Source of the DNA: Turritopsis dohrnii
Lineage: Eukaryota; Cnidaria; Hydrozoa; Anthoathecata; Oceaniidae
DNA: 64,000 nucleotides
Direction of reading: 5' to 3'
NCBI GenBank assembly: GCA_027922465.2
Contig: BQMF02000626.1
Coordinates: 62,001-126,000 of the forward strand
The position numbers were made by a program, and so were the translations under genes. Below the pieces are notes generated by a model, which was given only the letters and a program-made list of their open reading frames with translations, was not told the origin of the DNA and searched no databases. This document shows, one piece after another, positions 1 through 12,981 of the stretch (positions within the stretch are counted from its first letter, which is position 1; every line of letters starts with the position of its first letter).

Positions 1-3000
1 ATGATAATACCTCTACATCACGCAAACAGTGAAACCATAAAATCAGGAAACTCTAAATTTTCAAAGACTTACGAAATTATTTACACAAAAATAATATAGC
101 TTTATGTCAACAATGTAATTAACCTCACCGTTATTCCATTACATAAGACATACATGTATCCTAAATAAACTGGTTCGTATTCGAGAAATAGGCCAATCAT
201 AAACGACAAGCCTAGTAAAGGCACCAATGATAGAAACGCTTTTATTGATGATCTAAATGGAACAATTGATCATTTTTGAAATGGAGTTACATTTAATGAT
301 AAGATGAAGAGGTTTGCATCCCTATTAATGACCATACTTAATAGCAATTTCCAGTCAAATTAAATAGAATTTTAAAACCTGAAATTGACAACTATTTTCG
401 AATTCTCTAAGAAGTTGACAAACGAAATTGACATTTTCAATAATTTTTGCAAGAAAGTTTATTAAAAATAATGTCTATACAGGTTTCTTTCTTTGAGTTT
501 ATGCAGAGTGATTTGCATTTTCCATGTGATTTAAGATCGTTACACTCAGGTAGATTTCAAAAACCTTGAAAAATAATCCCAATTTTCTCTCAAATCCAAA
601 ATCCATGTCACTTGCATTAAATGAACTTTTATGTCTGCGGAAAAACCTTTGTAAGCAACAACTCTCTTAAGAGCTTAGTGAAAGACTGCAGTGTGTTCAC
701 AGCTACTTTGCATTCACTACATACTTCTACTATTGCTTTGAAAACTTTGTATGTTTGAATCCGAGTGTGTGCGTGATGATGATGTGATGATGAAGTTCTA
801 ACAGGATTTACAAGTGTTTCAAAGATGAAATGATTTAGAGATGTTCATAAAAATTATGTGAATAATTATTATAGTTTTATTGTTTCTCACCCTGATCTCT
901 TTGAATTTAAAAGTCGTGATGAAGACGTTCTAAACTTTCCCAATTTTATAAATATTACAATGAACAAGATCGTATTGATCTAAAGGTGAAGAAAATGAGG
1001 TATTAGAGGTTTCCCGGAGAAGGGTCGTACCTATACGAGTATCAAAATGATGATGAAGAATTAGTGAAAACAGGTTGCATCTCCAGTAACTTCAGAATCC
1101 TAGATTTTTAATTTCTCTTTTTTCACGATTTGATTCTCGTGCTATTATTCCCACTCATCTTGTTTATCTATTATGTCATTATTGTAAAAATTATGTAAAA
1201 GATGTGTACATCTATGATAATAATGGATCCTCTATTGTTCTTTATACTGCAGTTACCAATCATTGAGTCACTTGAAGTAGTGGAATTTCCCCATTGAGTT
1301 GGCAAAGTCTCTGCATGAACTTTAAATATGATTGTTTTATTGCTGTGTAAAACATGTTCACATTAGTCACGTATCTGTCTCATAAGATTTATTGCTGACA
1401 ATACAGACTACCTTACCATTAGAAAAAATGCCATTGGACCTTTCATAATCCAAAGACTTCCTGCGAGTGACAGACAACTAGAAAAAACAATTTGAAGCGT
1501 GTTAACTAAGCTTCAGCAACATGAAAACCGTAAGCTGTCCATCAGGGCAAGGATAATAACATACTTAGGAGTTTCTTCAAATGCTTTCCATCGGATACTC
1601 AAAGCCATTATTGTTATGGTTAAAGGGAGTCCTGCGGTTATATTGAAGATTTTAATGCGAAAGATAATGTTCTTAACAGAAATTCAACTTTACAATTTTG
1701 AAAATCAATTATTTAACAATATGACAACTTACCATAACCAACAGCGCATATTTGTTTGAGACGTTTATTCTTGTATTGAAACACAATCATCAGTATCAGT
1801 GCGATATTGATACCTTCAAACATCATCCAGGTTAACGTTGCAACTGAGAAATAGTATGACATAATTGCAATTGATATGCACCATTTCTAAAACGAAAAAA
1901 TATGTAAAATATCTGTAGTTTCTCTTACGCTATTCAGACTATGTGATAGTCGGATGGCCTTTGATATATAGGAATCAAGAAGAAAATGGTACTGGCAGGT
2001 AATACTTAGAATGATAGCAATTTTATGTAGTTAATTAAAGAATTAAACAGAAATTACTGTTTGTTGATTGCAGGTTATTATTGTGCAAAATACTTCTCCC
2101 AGATACAGAAACATTCTTCTAAAACATTCTTCCAAAATTTAACTTGACTGTATTATACTTTCCATAAAATATGGGTTATGATACTAACATGCGGATATGT
2201 TCAGCTGATCGTACCTTTATGAAGTATTCAATCACATATCACATTTACCGGCATTAAAATGTTTTTTTTATATTATCACATAATACAAACATCAGTAAGT
2301 AAAATGCAAATGTATTTGAGTTGGGGAAAGAAATTAGCTTGTGGTTATGGAAGATGTAGTCACAAAAGTCAATTATTTGCTGCTTTACCAATTTTTCTTC
2401 TGCAAGTTGTGTTACACCTAAAATGCTGTTAATAGATTGGAAAAATAAAAAGTAGAAGAGGTAAATTTAGTCAAAAAAAGTGATGGTGAGAGCAAACAAT
2501 GGACGACAAGCTGTGTTCATTAAAATAGGAATTCAAATTAAAACATATTGTTATTATATAGTTTCCTCAATACTTTATTAATAATATTAAAATCTTATTT
2601 GAGTTGAATCTGCTGATACGTTTTCGTGCACTCCACACAGCAAGCAGCACAGAAATTTTCCCGACACTTCTTTGGATAGCCTCATTAGTTCTTCACCGAC
2701 ATTGTAAAAGCACGTGTTAGCACTTTGATTTTTTGCACAGACATGTTATTTGAGTCCTCAAAAATAATAAGCTTATTGATGGAAGACCTTTGTTGTTTTC
2801 CGCCATATTGGTCTTGACTTATTTTTTCCTCATATGATCAAAATATTTACAACTTTAGCCGGACAATGTCTCTTTAAAAGGGACACACTCAATAAATTCG
2901 TCAAGCGATCAATGTTTTAAAATGATTAGTTGGTGTAATTGGGCTCTAGTCAGAAATAAAACAATGATACATGCGTAGGAAGTTAATTTTTTAAAAGGTT

Positions 3001-5021
3001 TGTGTAAAAAAACACGCACCTTCTGCGAAATAAAAAGGAAAAAAAACTGTTTTTAGTAATGATGTCATGAAACCCAAAACGCATTCAAAATAACCGCCTT
3101 TTAACTAATCTTTGTTCATAAAAGCGAAAAAGGTAATAGCTAAGAGGGTTTAAAATGATTCACCTTAGCCGGAAAAACGTGTAATTTCAAATATTGAAGT
3201 ACCAAAATATTTAGTTAGCAAAAGGAACTAAAATTCTCATTTTAGTGTACACGCATCTGAGTAATGTCCATTCTTTCATGAATTAATTGTCAACATATCA
3301 AGAAAAACGTATTTTCGAATATTTGAAGCCTCTAAAATTTGAAGGCTGCATCCTTTCAGTAGCTTTTATATAGCATTATCACTCTCACAGAGTCGGAAAG
3401 GCAGGCTAAGCATTCAAAAATTCGGATCGAATAGATACACGCTCTTCTTTATGTAACAGCAATTTTATCCGAACAGGAAACTTACACTTACCTAAATAAT
3501 AAGAACAAAATAAATACAACCTGAGGTTCAGACCATTGTTTCAAAGACTAAGAACGGCTTGAGTCAGAATGTTCTTCCAAAATAAGTACAATTCATGGTG
3601 GAAACTCAATCACAAGCTACTTAAGTGAAGCATGATGTTGTTGTTTTTTCAGCTTCAATAAATGAACGAAAAATATAAATTGTGACGCGACGTGAAAGCC
3701 TGCTCAGAAATTTGAACACATTGAGTCACCAAATAGCAACCATTTTTAATGTTCACTATACTGTGGTACAAATTAATTCGAATCGTCAAGATAAAAACAA
3801 AAAATGTGTTTCTAAATACGATTTATTCCTATTTTATGGAAGTTTCATAAACGTGAACAAAATATGACTGAAATGTTAAACAGTGCTCTTAACGTGAAGA
3901 ACAAAATATGGATAATTCAGGCTGAAAAGGCTCAAAAGAACAAACAGTCTCAGGTCAGATTTTACTGGATCTTACAAAAAAAATTGTGTATAAGAAAACT
4001 CTATTATAAACAGTTTTTATGTGTTTTTACGCCAAAAATGAAAAGAAAGAGCTGAAACAAAATGTGAGGTTAATCTTTGTGAAAAAGAATTTCTACCCTG
4101 TAAGAATTGTACATCGTTGGTACAATCCAGTTTGGTATTCTTCCAATGACAGCAGCCATCAAGAACATCACCATAACGTTCTTGTGTATGACAATTCTTC
4201 TTGTATTCTTGATCCTTTAGAAAAGTTTATTTGTAAGATCAATGATTACGATATTGAATAAATTCAGTAAGAAATCTCATTTTTATAACTTAATCCATCG
4301 CATTACCTCAGGACTTTCAGGCAAATCAGGCCTATCAATAAGCACGCTATAGAACAGCAGGCCACAACATGTTCCACAACAACAATGATTTTGCCATGGT
4401 ACTGCTCAAATGTAACTTTTGCGATTTTGATCTAATTTTAAATGGACTGTTAATGTCAAACCTCAATTTTTCTCAAATATTACATCTTTGATTTGCACAA
4501 CAATACTTACTGTTGCATTTGTTGTTGCGTTTGTCTTGAAAACTAAACGAGTTGAAGCCTATTGAGAGAAACATTTAGATGAGTTTCTTAACTTCTCATC
4601 TAAGTTCTTCACCATGAACTGATGCTAATGGGCTGCATGAATACAGAAATGTGAATGTGAAAAACAAATATTTTATTTGAAACTTACACTCAAATATATT
4701 TGCTCAGATGCACTAGTCGATGTCGCAAATGAAGAAGTCAATATGATGAAGCCAGCGATGCCAAAATCGTTGTATTTCGAAAGATCGCTTAACCACTTCC
4801 ATTCGCTATGACAGATATTACATTAGACTTTCATTACAGAATGGCTTCCTTGATTCAAATATAAATCAATTTAACAAAGGCTAACAAACGAGCACATCTT
4901 TGCGTTGAAGTCAAATATATAAATATGTATCTACATGTTAAAATAATAGCCAACAGTACCTAATGTTAAGCGTTTGCTTTACATCATTAGCTTTCATGCG
5001 CAAAATAGGTGCCAACATCTC
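1..5021 (-). CDS. Secretin/adhesion-type GPCR, seven-transmembrane part (3' exons of a long gene; runs off the window)
   Basis: This is a membrane receptor of the secretin/adhesion (7tm_2) class. Exons in transcript order are 4960-5021, 4688-4805, 4307-4431, 4097-4214, 1733-1886, 1565-1631, 1417-1477, 891-979, 129-252 and 52 down to the window edge (possible donor at 10). All have AG/GT borders and every junction is phase-compatible. TM1 contains VVACCSIACLLIGLICLKVL, followed by the Arg-rich loop and the IHKN start of TM2. TM3 begins with the family cysteine in KWC and carries WMMFEG. TM4 has GYGLP. The second extracellular loop and TM5 read NCLSLAGSLWIMKGPMAFF. TM6 is KAFLSLVPLLGLSFMIG and TM7 is CNGITSFLILWFHCL, all class signatures. 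The first two exons look like the end of a GAIN-type region, but I see no canonical GPS (no Cys-Trp-Cys pattern before TM1). The ligand is unknown. The end of TM7 and the cytoplasmic tail lie outside the window. Confidence 0.88.
1887..4096. other. Receptor intron between the TM2 and TM3 exons
   Basis: About 2.2 kb separates two phase-matched exons. Apart from the diverged repeat at 2900-3415 I see no exon, RNA gene or strong repeat. Short open frames at 3682-4055 are AT-rich and show no protein-like composition. Confidence 0.6.
2900..3415. repeat. Diverged dispersed repeat (second copy at 61040-61560)
   Basis: It shares ordered similarity blocks with 61040-61560, for example TTAGTTGGTGTAA with TAGGGTCTAATC-like sequence at one end, and GAAGGCTGC with TCCTTTCA and a CTCACAG block at the other. 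No coding potential is seen. This is an old copy of an unidentified element lying in a receptor intron. Confidence 0.45.
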
Positions 5022-5822
5022 CTGCAAAAAAAATAAATGAATAGACATTTTCAAATCCATTATGGTAGTATTCTAGGTAATTTGATTTTTATTTTATTTA
5101 ATTTTTTTAAGTGAACCAAAGGTACATAGAGTAAGTAATAGCCCACATGGTTAAAATGAGTAGGCCATTGTTTAACATTAACTTTCGATGATTTGTTAAT
5201 GTGGCTGTACTTCAAAAGTGGGTTCATGGATTTGGAGTTTGCAGTTTTGTAAAAGTTGAATTGATTGAAAAACTTGCTCTTTCTTTGTTTCTTTGTTCAC
5301 CATCAACACTCTCAGACTTCAGAAGAAGATAAATATTCTTAAATATGGAACTTTCACGAACTGAATTTCAAACACCTATTGATAGTGAAGCCGACAGACA
5401 TCGTCATTTCAGACAACATCATTGAAATTTTTGAAGGAAACCTTAGGATCAACAATTTATTTTCAAAATAAAAGTTGCATGTGTTCAAGATCCAAATATT
5501 GTAACAATAGTTGCGCCCGTTAGGGCGCTTTATAGACTGCCGCGCGCGCGTATTTTGCAGGAATTCACCACAAAAAATCTCGAGTTGATCAGAATTTTAA
5601 CTCGATTCCTCAAATTTTACTGTGTGTCGATGTCCCAAAACACGCTGGTTAAACACACCCGGGTATAAATTACTTTTATGACCGCTAAACAGCAGGATGC
5701 AGTGTGATTTGTAAGAAGAACATCCTCGTGGGATTTGTTAAAAAAAATTAAACTTAGGAATTATACACGTGGTTTTGGTTCCTGTTGTGTTGCGTGGCTT
5801 TTTTCGGTAAGTAATCTCCATT

Positions 5823-7445
5823 ATGCAGAGAAATAATATAGCTCACCAGAATTTGGGAATTCGAAGATCAAAGCTACATTTCATGAATATAGCAAGGAAT
5901 ATTCCTGGGAAATATTCTTGTTCAATTGATTGTTTTCTAGAATTTTGGGTTAGTATTTTGGGACGATTATCATCAATTTCTTGTGGTGGTAATGAATTTT
6001 TAGACAGAATGGCTATTTTTATGAGACAGTTTGGTATGCTAACGTCTCTTGACAGGGGCTCAGTGAATTCATTCAGTTTGATTTCCATACGAGAAGTGGC
6101 ATGGTCTTATTTACGTGAAATTTGCACTTCACTAAGACCTATGGATTGTAGTGCCCAATTTTCAGAAATATTTACTCGAAGAGTTTTTGGTTTTCTATCA
6201 GAAGTACAAAAACAGATCTTGGTTAGTAAGTTTAAAATTATTGGTACATGTGAAAAATGCTGCAGAAATAATGAGATTAATACAGAAGTCTTTGTATTTT
6301 ATATAACAGAATTGATGATAAGAAATCATCAAAATGAACATTGGGAGCAGATTTTAATGAATTTTAATGATTCAATCATTTGCTCAGCCTGTAATTCAAA
6401 GTTTTGTGTAAATGCTTTTCAACCTTACTTCAGTAGTGTATTATTTATTGAATTCAGTACTGGATTAATTAGAAACATTTCGTTGCATGAACAAATCTAC
6501 TTAGGTAACAGAACTTTTGAATTGTATTTCATGGTCAGGTGCAGTAATATTCATTTTACATGTTTAGTAAGGAGAAATACTTATTGGGTATTTATTGATG
6601 ATTTCTCAGATTTCAATATTGAATTTAAATGTTTGCCAGATGCAATGAGGCAAATACCAGATGGATGTTTTTTTTTGGTTTATGTAGATGAAAACTTGAT
6701 TTTTCAGTTTAATGATGAAATATTTGAAGCACTTTGTATTGGTAGTGATAGTAATAGGGAAGATAATCTTGATACTATTCAATGTGATAAAATTACTTAT
6801 GAAGCCACAAATAAAAATTGTTCTTCTAAGAGGAAAAGTTGTGTAGTTAAACTAGAAAAGAAAAATAAGGGTAAAAATTGTGAACCAGTGAAAAAATATG
6901 GTAAAGTCATTGTTCATAGAACAGATGAAGATTTTAGTATAAGGACTCAGCCTGAAATCCCAACAATATTTGATGAGAAAACTGCAAAGGCAGAAGCAAA
7001 ACACTTTCATAAGTCCTTAGAAATGGAAATTTTGTTGTGTTCTATTTGTCATGAGGCATGGCCGATAAGAAAGCGTTCTAAGGTTCTTAAATCAGAATTA
7101 ACATATATTTGTGGTCGTTGTAGACGAGACAAAAAGTTTCCAAAAAAATTTAGTATGGAAAATGATATGATCCCATCAAAGGTTCCTTCACAGCTGAAAG
7201 GATTAACACAATGTGAAGAAATGCTGATCAGTAGAGCATTTCCAGTGATGTTGATATACACAAAACCTGGGGCAGGATACCTTGGATATAAGGGCCATGT
7301 TATTACATTGCCAAACAATGTTCAAAACATTGCTAATGTACTTCCTATTTTGCCTAAGGATTTACCAATCGTTAAATTTGCTCATTCAGGAAGTCTTAAA
7401 ACCTTTGAATTTAAGTTCGCAGAGAAAAGGTGCTATCTGCTTTGA
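5823..7445 (+). pseudogene. Helitron polyprotein, N-terminal part: USP-like cysteine protease domain plus DUF6570 region
   Basis: This open frame of 540 codons starts at an ATG 311 bases inside the left end. Residues 30-290 look like a compact ubiquitin-specific protease. A Cys box KYSCSIDCFLE places the candidate nucleophile at Cys33. Two CxxC pairs (143-146 and 187-190) sit where USP fingers bind zinc. A His box, IHFTCLVRRNTYWVFIDDF, has His244 and Asp259/260. A terminal CFFLVYVDE strand follows. Residues from about 400 form a C2C2 knuckle (CSIC, CGRC) followed by the DUF6570 signature GLTQCEEMLISRAFPVMLIY, typical of Helitron proteins. The frame is lost at about 7415-7420 by a 1-nt indel. 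Translation continues in the next frame with RREKVLSALRWLVANNPQYY. The USP assignment rests on motif order and spacing only. Confidence 0.75.
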
Positions 7446-10210
7446 GATGGTTAGTGGCCAATAACCCACAGTATTATGATATAACTATTGATATGAGTAG
7501 AATTGAAATGCTTCCAATCGATGGAAGTAATGAAGTAAGTTTACATGAAATTGAATTGCCTTCTTATAAGATTGATGAAGGTCCTACTTGTGACCCAGAC
7601 ACTGAAATAGAAAAAAATGAAATTGAGACATCAAGTTTCGTGCCAACATCTTTAGATCAACCTAATGAAAGAGAGCGCCTTCAAGAAACTCTTAGTCAAT
7701 GTGAAATGGAAGTAGATCATGAAAACCCATTTAATGAGTTTGAAACTTCTTATTTGGCTACAATGTGTTTTCCATGTCTATTCCCTGATGGTAAGGCAGA
7801 CCCAACCTTTAATGGTAATAGAAGGGAAATATCAACTAAAGACTCTGAAAGTTTTTCTATGAAACTGAAGCATTTGATCAAATTTGCGGAATTTGAAGAA
7901 GGTAGATGGAATTATAGATTTGCTGCACATCCAAGGTTTGCCTTTTGGGCATATAATATGTTGTATAGAAAACGTTTACTTAAGCGAGGTTCTTATTACT
8001 TATATCAAAGACCTGATGAAGATTTATTTTCAGTAGAGGAATTGAAAGAAATGGTTGCAACAGATGCAGCTAAAATTTTAATGAACAAAATTGTTTATTT
8101 CGCAAAAATTGTGAGTGGAACAAACTCATATTGGTATCAACAGAAAAATAATTTGAAGGCAACCATTAGCCAAATGGGAACTCCTACTATTTTTTGGACT
8201 CTTTCTTGTGCAGAATTCCACTGGCCAGAGTTTCATTCTTTGTTATCTAATTCAAATATGCTTGAATTGAAATCAGCTGAAATTAGGGAAAACATTGTTA
8301 ACAACCATCATTTACTAGATTGGTTTTTTACGGAGCGTACGGAAGCATTTGTCAGACACTGGCTATATAAGACTCTTGGTGCATTGTGGCATTAGTTTTG
8401 TTATGAATTCACTGTTAACAGGGGATCTATACACTGTCATGGCCTTGCAAAGTTGAAATCTGATCCTGATTTGTGTGGACTTTCAAAGGCAGTAGTTGCA
8501 GGGTATATTGCCCAAAAACAGCTTAACAGTAAAATTGATATAGATGAAGCAGAAATCGAGCTCTTGAAGTCTCAAGTTGAGAAAGGTTTGCTATCTGAAA
8601 AAAGAATCTGTGATTATCATGATGGTCTCATGACATCTTGTAATCCAATTGACCCAAATGATTGGACAAAGCCAGATTTTCATCCATCTAAGGTTTCTTA
8701 TAATGAAGCAATTAAGAATGTGGCAAATGATTATGCAGATTTGGTTAACAGTGTGCAGAGACATACAAAATGTAACTCAGCATACTGTTTAAGGGTTGTT
8801 AAACATGGTAATCAGTATTGTAGATTTCATTTTCCCATGGAAAATACTGCAAAAACTCATATTGAGTATCAGCAGCTGGACAGTAATTCATCTGTTCATT
8901 ATAGGGCTGTTATTGTAAGTGAAAGGAATGACCCTAGAGTGAATAGACATCAACATCTACAGCTACAAACATGGAGAGCGAACTGTGATATTCAGTTGAT
9001 TATTGACCAACATACCTGCTTAGAATATTTGGCTAAGTATGCTTCTAAAGCAGAAAAAATGTCAACAGTGCTCAAAGATACTTTCACTTCTGTTATGTCT
9101 AATATTAAGCCAAATTCTGATCCTTCAAGTGTGATAAGAAAACTGATGATAAGAGGTGTGGGTGAACGAGATATGAGCATCCAGGAAGTTATGCATGGAA
9201 TACTTGGACTTAAATTAGTAAGTTCATCATTTGAGGTGTTGAATATTTCTTTAAACTATTCCAAAAAAGTGTCATTTGTAGATGGTGAAATGGTATTGAA
9301 TGAATCTCCTTTAGAGATTTATGCTAATAGGTGTAATGTAAATCGATCTTTGGATGATGTGAATCTGGTTTCTTTCTTTGCTAAATACATAGTAGCTAAT
9401 AACAAAATTTCTAACCGTAAGACCCCTGTAGTTGTCAGAACATTCCCTACTTTTAGTGCTAGTCCTCATAGTGAAAACTATGGACAGCATTGTAAGTACC
9501 AATTATGTAAATATAAACCGTGGTCAGGAAGCCCTACTAATGCATGGGGAGGAGAGATAGAAGAGTCTGATACAGTTTTCATAAATCATTGGCATAATTT
9601 TTTAGACACTGAAGTAGGTCAAATGTTAGTCCCTGTTTGTGAGAAAGAGCTCCATAATGTGGAAATGTATGTGTATCAGTCTTCAAGTGAAAATGACAAC
9701 GAATCTATTTCCAAGCAAAATGAACTTTCTAGAGAGGAATGGATGTACATAGCTGAAATGAGACAAAATTATGCAAAAACTAATTCTAACTCAGAATTTG
9801 AAGTAAATGAATTATTGATAGAAAACTTTAGAAATAATTATTCTCCAGAGAAAATTGTTGAAATGGCCTTCTGGCTTGAAAGAACTAAAGAAACCTATTA
9901 TAATTCAAACCAAATGGATTCTTCGCATGTAATTATAGTTGACATGATGACTCTGTATTTTGATCAAAGGTTAGCATATGATTTAGTTTTTTGTCACTTT
10001 TCAAATAACATTGAGAAGCCGTTAAGAATGATTGTAACAGGTCAGGGAGGCTCTGGCAAAAGTTATGTCATTGATGCTTTAAGACAATTGTTAGGACAAA
10101 GCTGTATTGTTTGCTCTTACTTTGGCTTAGCAGCTTTTAATGTGAGTGGGAAAACACTTCATAGTTTATTCCAACTTCCTATCATGGGCAGACATAATAA
10201 AGATTTATAA
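7419..10210 (+). pseudogene. Helitron Rep (HUH nuclease) and start of the PIF1-like helicase, with a nonsense codon in the catalytic region
   Basis: This continues the Helitron polyprotein after the frameshift. The Helitron-like N domain covers about 7720-8390 (AAHPRFAFWAYNMLYRKR, MGTPTIFWTLSCAEFHWPEF). An in-frame TAG at 8393-8395 interrupts it. The same frame continues past the stop with RGSIHCHGLAKLK, the two-histidine metal-binding HUH motif. Further on, EYLAKYASK (about 9026-9052) holds the two candidate catalytic tyrosines. A Cys/His motif (RHTKCNSAYC, QYCRFHF) lies between them. From about 9900 the PIF1/RecD-like helicase begins, with Walker A GQGGSGKS at about 10040-10063. The protein would nick and religate DNA and unwind it for rolling-circle transposition. 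The single stop suggests recent inactivation. Confidence 0.85.
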
Positions 10211-11407
10211 GGACAGGCTCTGCAAAAATTATAACTGAAATTAGAAGGGATAAGCCATATTTTAATTGATGAATTTTCAGTCATAGGACAGAAAATGTTT
10301 GGTTGGTTAGATAGAAGATGTAGACAGGCTACTGTCAGGGTCTCTGAATTGTTTGGAGGATTATCAATTTTATTGTTTGGTGAAATTGCCCAGCTTCCAC
10401 CTGTTTCTGATAAAGTTTTATTCCATGGTAAACCCTCAGATGAAATATCACTGCAGGGTTTGATTGCTTACCGAGACTTTGATTTGGTTGTTAAATTAGA
10501 AAAAAATGTTAGAGCTTCTGGTCAGAATGAGAAGAACTTTCGACAAGCATTATTGAATTTGCGTAATGGTGAAAGCACCGAAGAGGATTGGCATCTATTG
10601 CAGACAAGAAGTAAATGTAATTTTGATAAAACATTCTTAGACACTTTTGATGTTAAGTTAGCTTATTCCAATGAAGAGGTTGCAAAACATAACTATTCTG
10701 AGCTACTTAAACTGAAACGAGTGGTTTTTGTTTTGAAAGCAATTCACAATCATACAAAAGCTGTAAATTTCTCTTGCAATGATTTTGGTGGATTAGAGGC
10801 TACCCTTTATTTGTTTGAAGGGGCACGGGTAATGCTAACCAGGAACCTATGGATTGCCATGGGTTTGTGTAATGGATCAATGGGATATGTGAAGCACATT
10901 TTATATAAGCAAAATCAAGGTCCGCCAAGCTTACCCATTGGAGTTATTGTGCAATTTGACAATTATACTGGACCAAGTTTTTCAGATGTGTTAGATCGGT
11001 GTGTCCCGATAACTCCTGTGACATCAGAGATAGATAATTCTTTGGAACATTTTGAACGTTTACAGGTTCCATTAAGGCTTTGCAATGCAATAACAATACA
11101 CAAGTCACAAGGACTAACTTTGAGTAAGGCTTTTATTGACATTGGTAAGACTAAAAAGGTAGCAGGGTTGGCATATGTTGCATTGTCTCGAGTCAGGGCC
11201 CTGGAAAATTTAGTGTTAGAGCCATTTTCTATGGATCGTTTAACAGCGATTGCTAACTCAAAGAACTTTATGTTTCGGTTAGATGAAGAAAAGAGACTCG
11301 ATACATTAGATAAAGAAACTCGGAAAATTTTTGAAAATGGTTGTCATTTGAGAATGCTTGAGAGATTTTTACAGTCCAATGGAAGGATTGTGGATAATAA
11401 ATTTTGA
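10211..11407 (+). pseudogene. Helitron PIF1-like helicase, C-terminal part
   Basis: The helicase frame continues without a shift from the previous segment, but through two TAA codons, at 10208-10210 and 10232-10234. After them come Walker B HILIDEFSVIG, motif III FGEIAQLPPV (Glu where Asp is usual), motif V AITIHKSQGLT and motif VI YVALSRV. The order and spacing are those of the PIF1 superfamily 1B helicases at the C-terminus of Helitron proteins. The final stop at 11405-11407 ends the polyprotein. It is not a host PIF1 gene, because the same frame is fused to the Rep domain. Confidence 0.85.
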
Positions 11408-11445
11408 TATATGATTTACAATTGTTTAGAAGTGCTGCTTAAGTA

Positions 11446-12715
11446 ATGGAAGATTTATCCGAAACTCAACCAATTGCTGATATTGATCTTGTTGACACTG
11501 AAGGTGGTGATACTGAAGGTATTTTTTACTTTTTAGTAGACAAAATTCATAACAATATTCAACTCCTGTATTTCAATTTTGCTCCCCTGGCTGTTACTCA
11601 ATTTTAAAAAATGAAAAGTTTGTGATAGGCTCAAATTTTTTCATAGAGTAAATTCAATTCAAGGATTCTGTGGAAATCTTATGTATTTCTGCAAAAATTT
11701 ATTCCAGAGAGTAAGCAGTAAATATGTCCTTTTTTCAGGTGTCACTGGGTATATTACATCGGTCTCTGAAGAACGAGTTTCTACCAATAATAACAAATAC
11801 TTCGATGTTAATTTCAAATCAAGCCCCTCTTCTGGATGCAAAATTAGAGTAATGGCAGATACCAAATATGATCACAGTTATTTTCAAGATCATCTCCATC
11901 AAAAAAGCCCTGTTAAGTTCAATAAGCTTAGTCCATCAAAGACTGGAAAGGTTTTCTTCAATACAAAGACTGGCAGTTATGCTTCAGGATGCAAGAAACT
12001 TCCATTTTCGGTTGATGAGCAGCAAGATTTAAAGATTACCAATCTTCAATCTAATCCACCTGATGGAACCTTTTCTTTGACTGGCCAGATAGATTGGATA
12101 GAAGCAGAGAGGACGGTGTCGGTTGGAACATACATGAAGGCAGTACGTGATGCAAAAATCTTTGACCCCAGTGGTAGCATTGATATTGCCATTTGGGAGC
12201 CCTTGATTAATGAAATTGAAGCAGGCAAATCTTATCAACTAAAAGATGTAGCAATAAACTCCTGGAATGGAATTTTAAAAGTTACCACTACAATGGCTAC
12301 GACAGTAAAGCTTGTGGAAGGGATAGAAAATCTCGTGAAACCGGCAGATATACACCCATCTAACGTGTTTTGTTGTCCGCAGGTAGTTGCAGTGAAGGTC
12401 GAAGAATATTTCTCATGTAGAAACATTTCCTGCCGAAAGAAAATTTTGATTCATACAAAATGAGCGAAGTTTATAACATGCAAATCGTGCAACCGAAAAA
12501 TGGCAACTATGAAACTCAAGCGCACATTTACCTGCGATGTTACATTGGAAAAACCAGGTCAACAGATAACGTTAACAATGTTTCCGAACGTTATTGAAAG
12601 TTTGAATCTTCCAAGCACCGATCTCGAAGAAGCAATATTGGAAATGGAAAATTACGATTTTCATTACACGAAAAAAATGGTTGTCGCAAAGGTTGTGCAA
12701 CATACTGACATTTAA
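11446..12715 (+). pseudogene. Helitron-borne RPA1-like single-strand-DNA-binding protein gene, one intron, one premature stop
   Basis: Exon 1 is 11446-11518, from an ATG encoding MEDLSETQPIADIDL. The donor is AAG|GTATTT, the acceptor TTTTTTCAG, and exon 2 runs from 11739. The split codon gives Gly and the phase is exact. The product has OB-fold-like regions (GVTGYITSVSEERVS; SLTGQIDWIEAERTVSVGTY) and a C-terminal zinc ribbon (FSCRNISC, TCKSCNRK), as in the RPA-like proteins of animal and plant Helitrons. An in-frame TGA at 12461-12463 falls inside the zinc ribbon. Without it the protein would be 349 residues. It lies 38 bp behind the helicase stop, on the same strand. Confidence 0.75.
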
Positions 12716-12981
12716 GAAGGACTAGTGAAATATTCTTTTGTTAATATAAGGACCGCTAAAATTTTGTTTCGTTATTTATAGAAAAAAACGTTTATTATGT
12801 GAAAGCATTATTGGAAAACTTAATTTTTATTATAAAGGTTCATCAACACTGACATAATATATTCTTTTGCTGCTTTTGGAAAGAAGCTTTGTTTATTGTT
12901 CAGAATAAAAAGGGTTTTTTTTAAAAAAAGAAAAGATATTATGGTTTCATTCTATTTATTTATTCCCAATGAAAAATAAAA

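Noticed and set aside
1499..1759. Plus-strand 86-codon frame
   Set aside because: Antisense of the receptor TM3 and TM4 exons, which are supported by class motifs and splice phase.
8453..11407. Host PIF1 helicase gene
   Set aside because: The helicase frame is continuous with the Helitron Rep domain and contains stops. It belongs to the transposon.
11446..12715. Host RPA1 gene
   Set aside because: Too short, directly behind the Helitron helicase on the same strand, with the zinc ribbon interrupted by a stop. Helitrons of this type carry such a gene.
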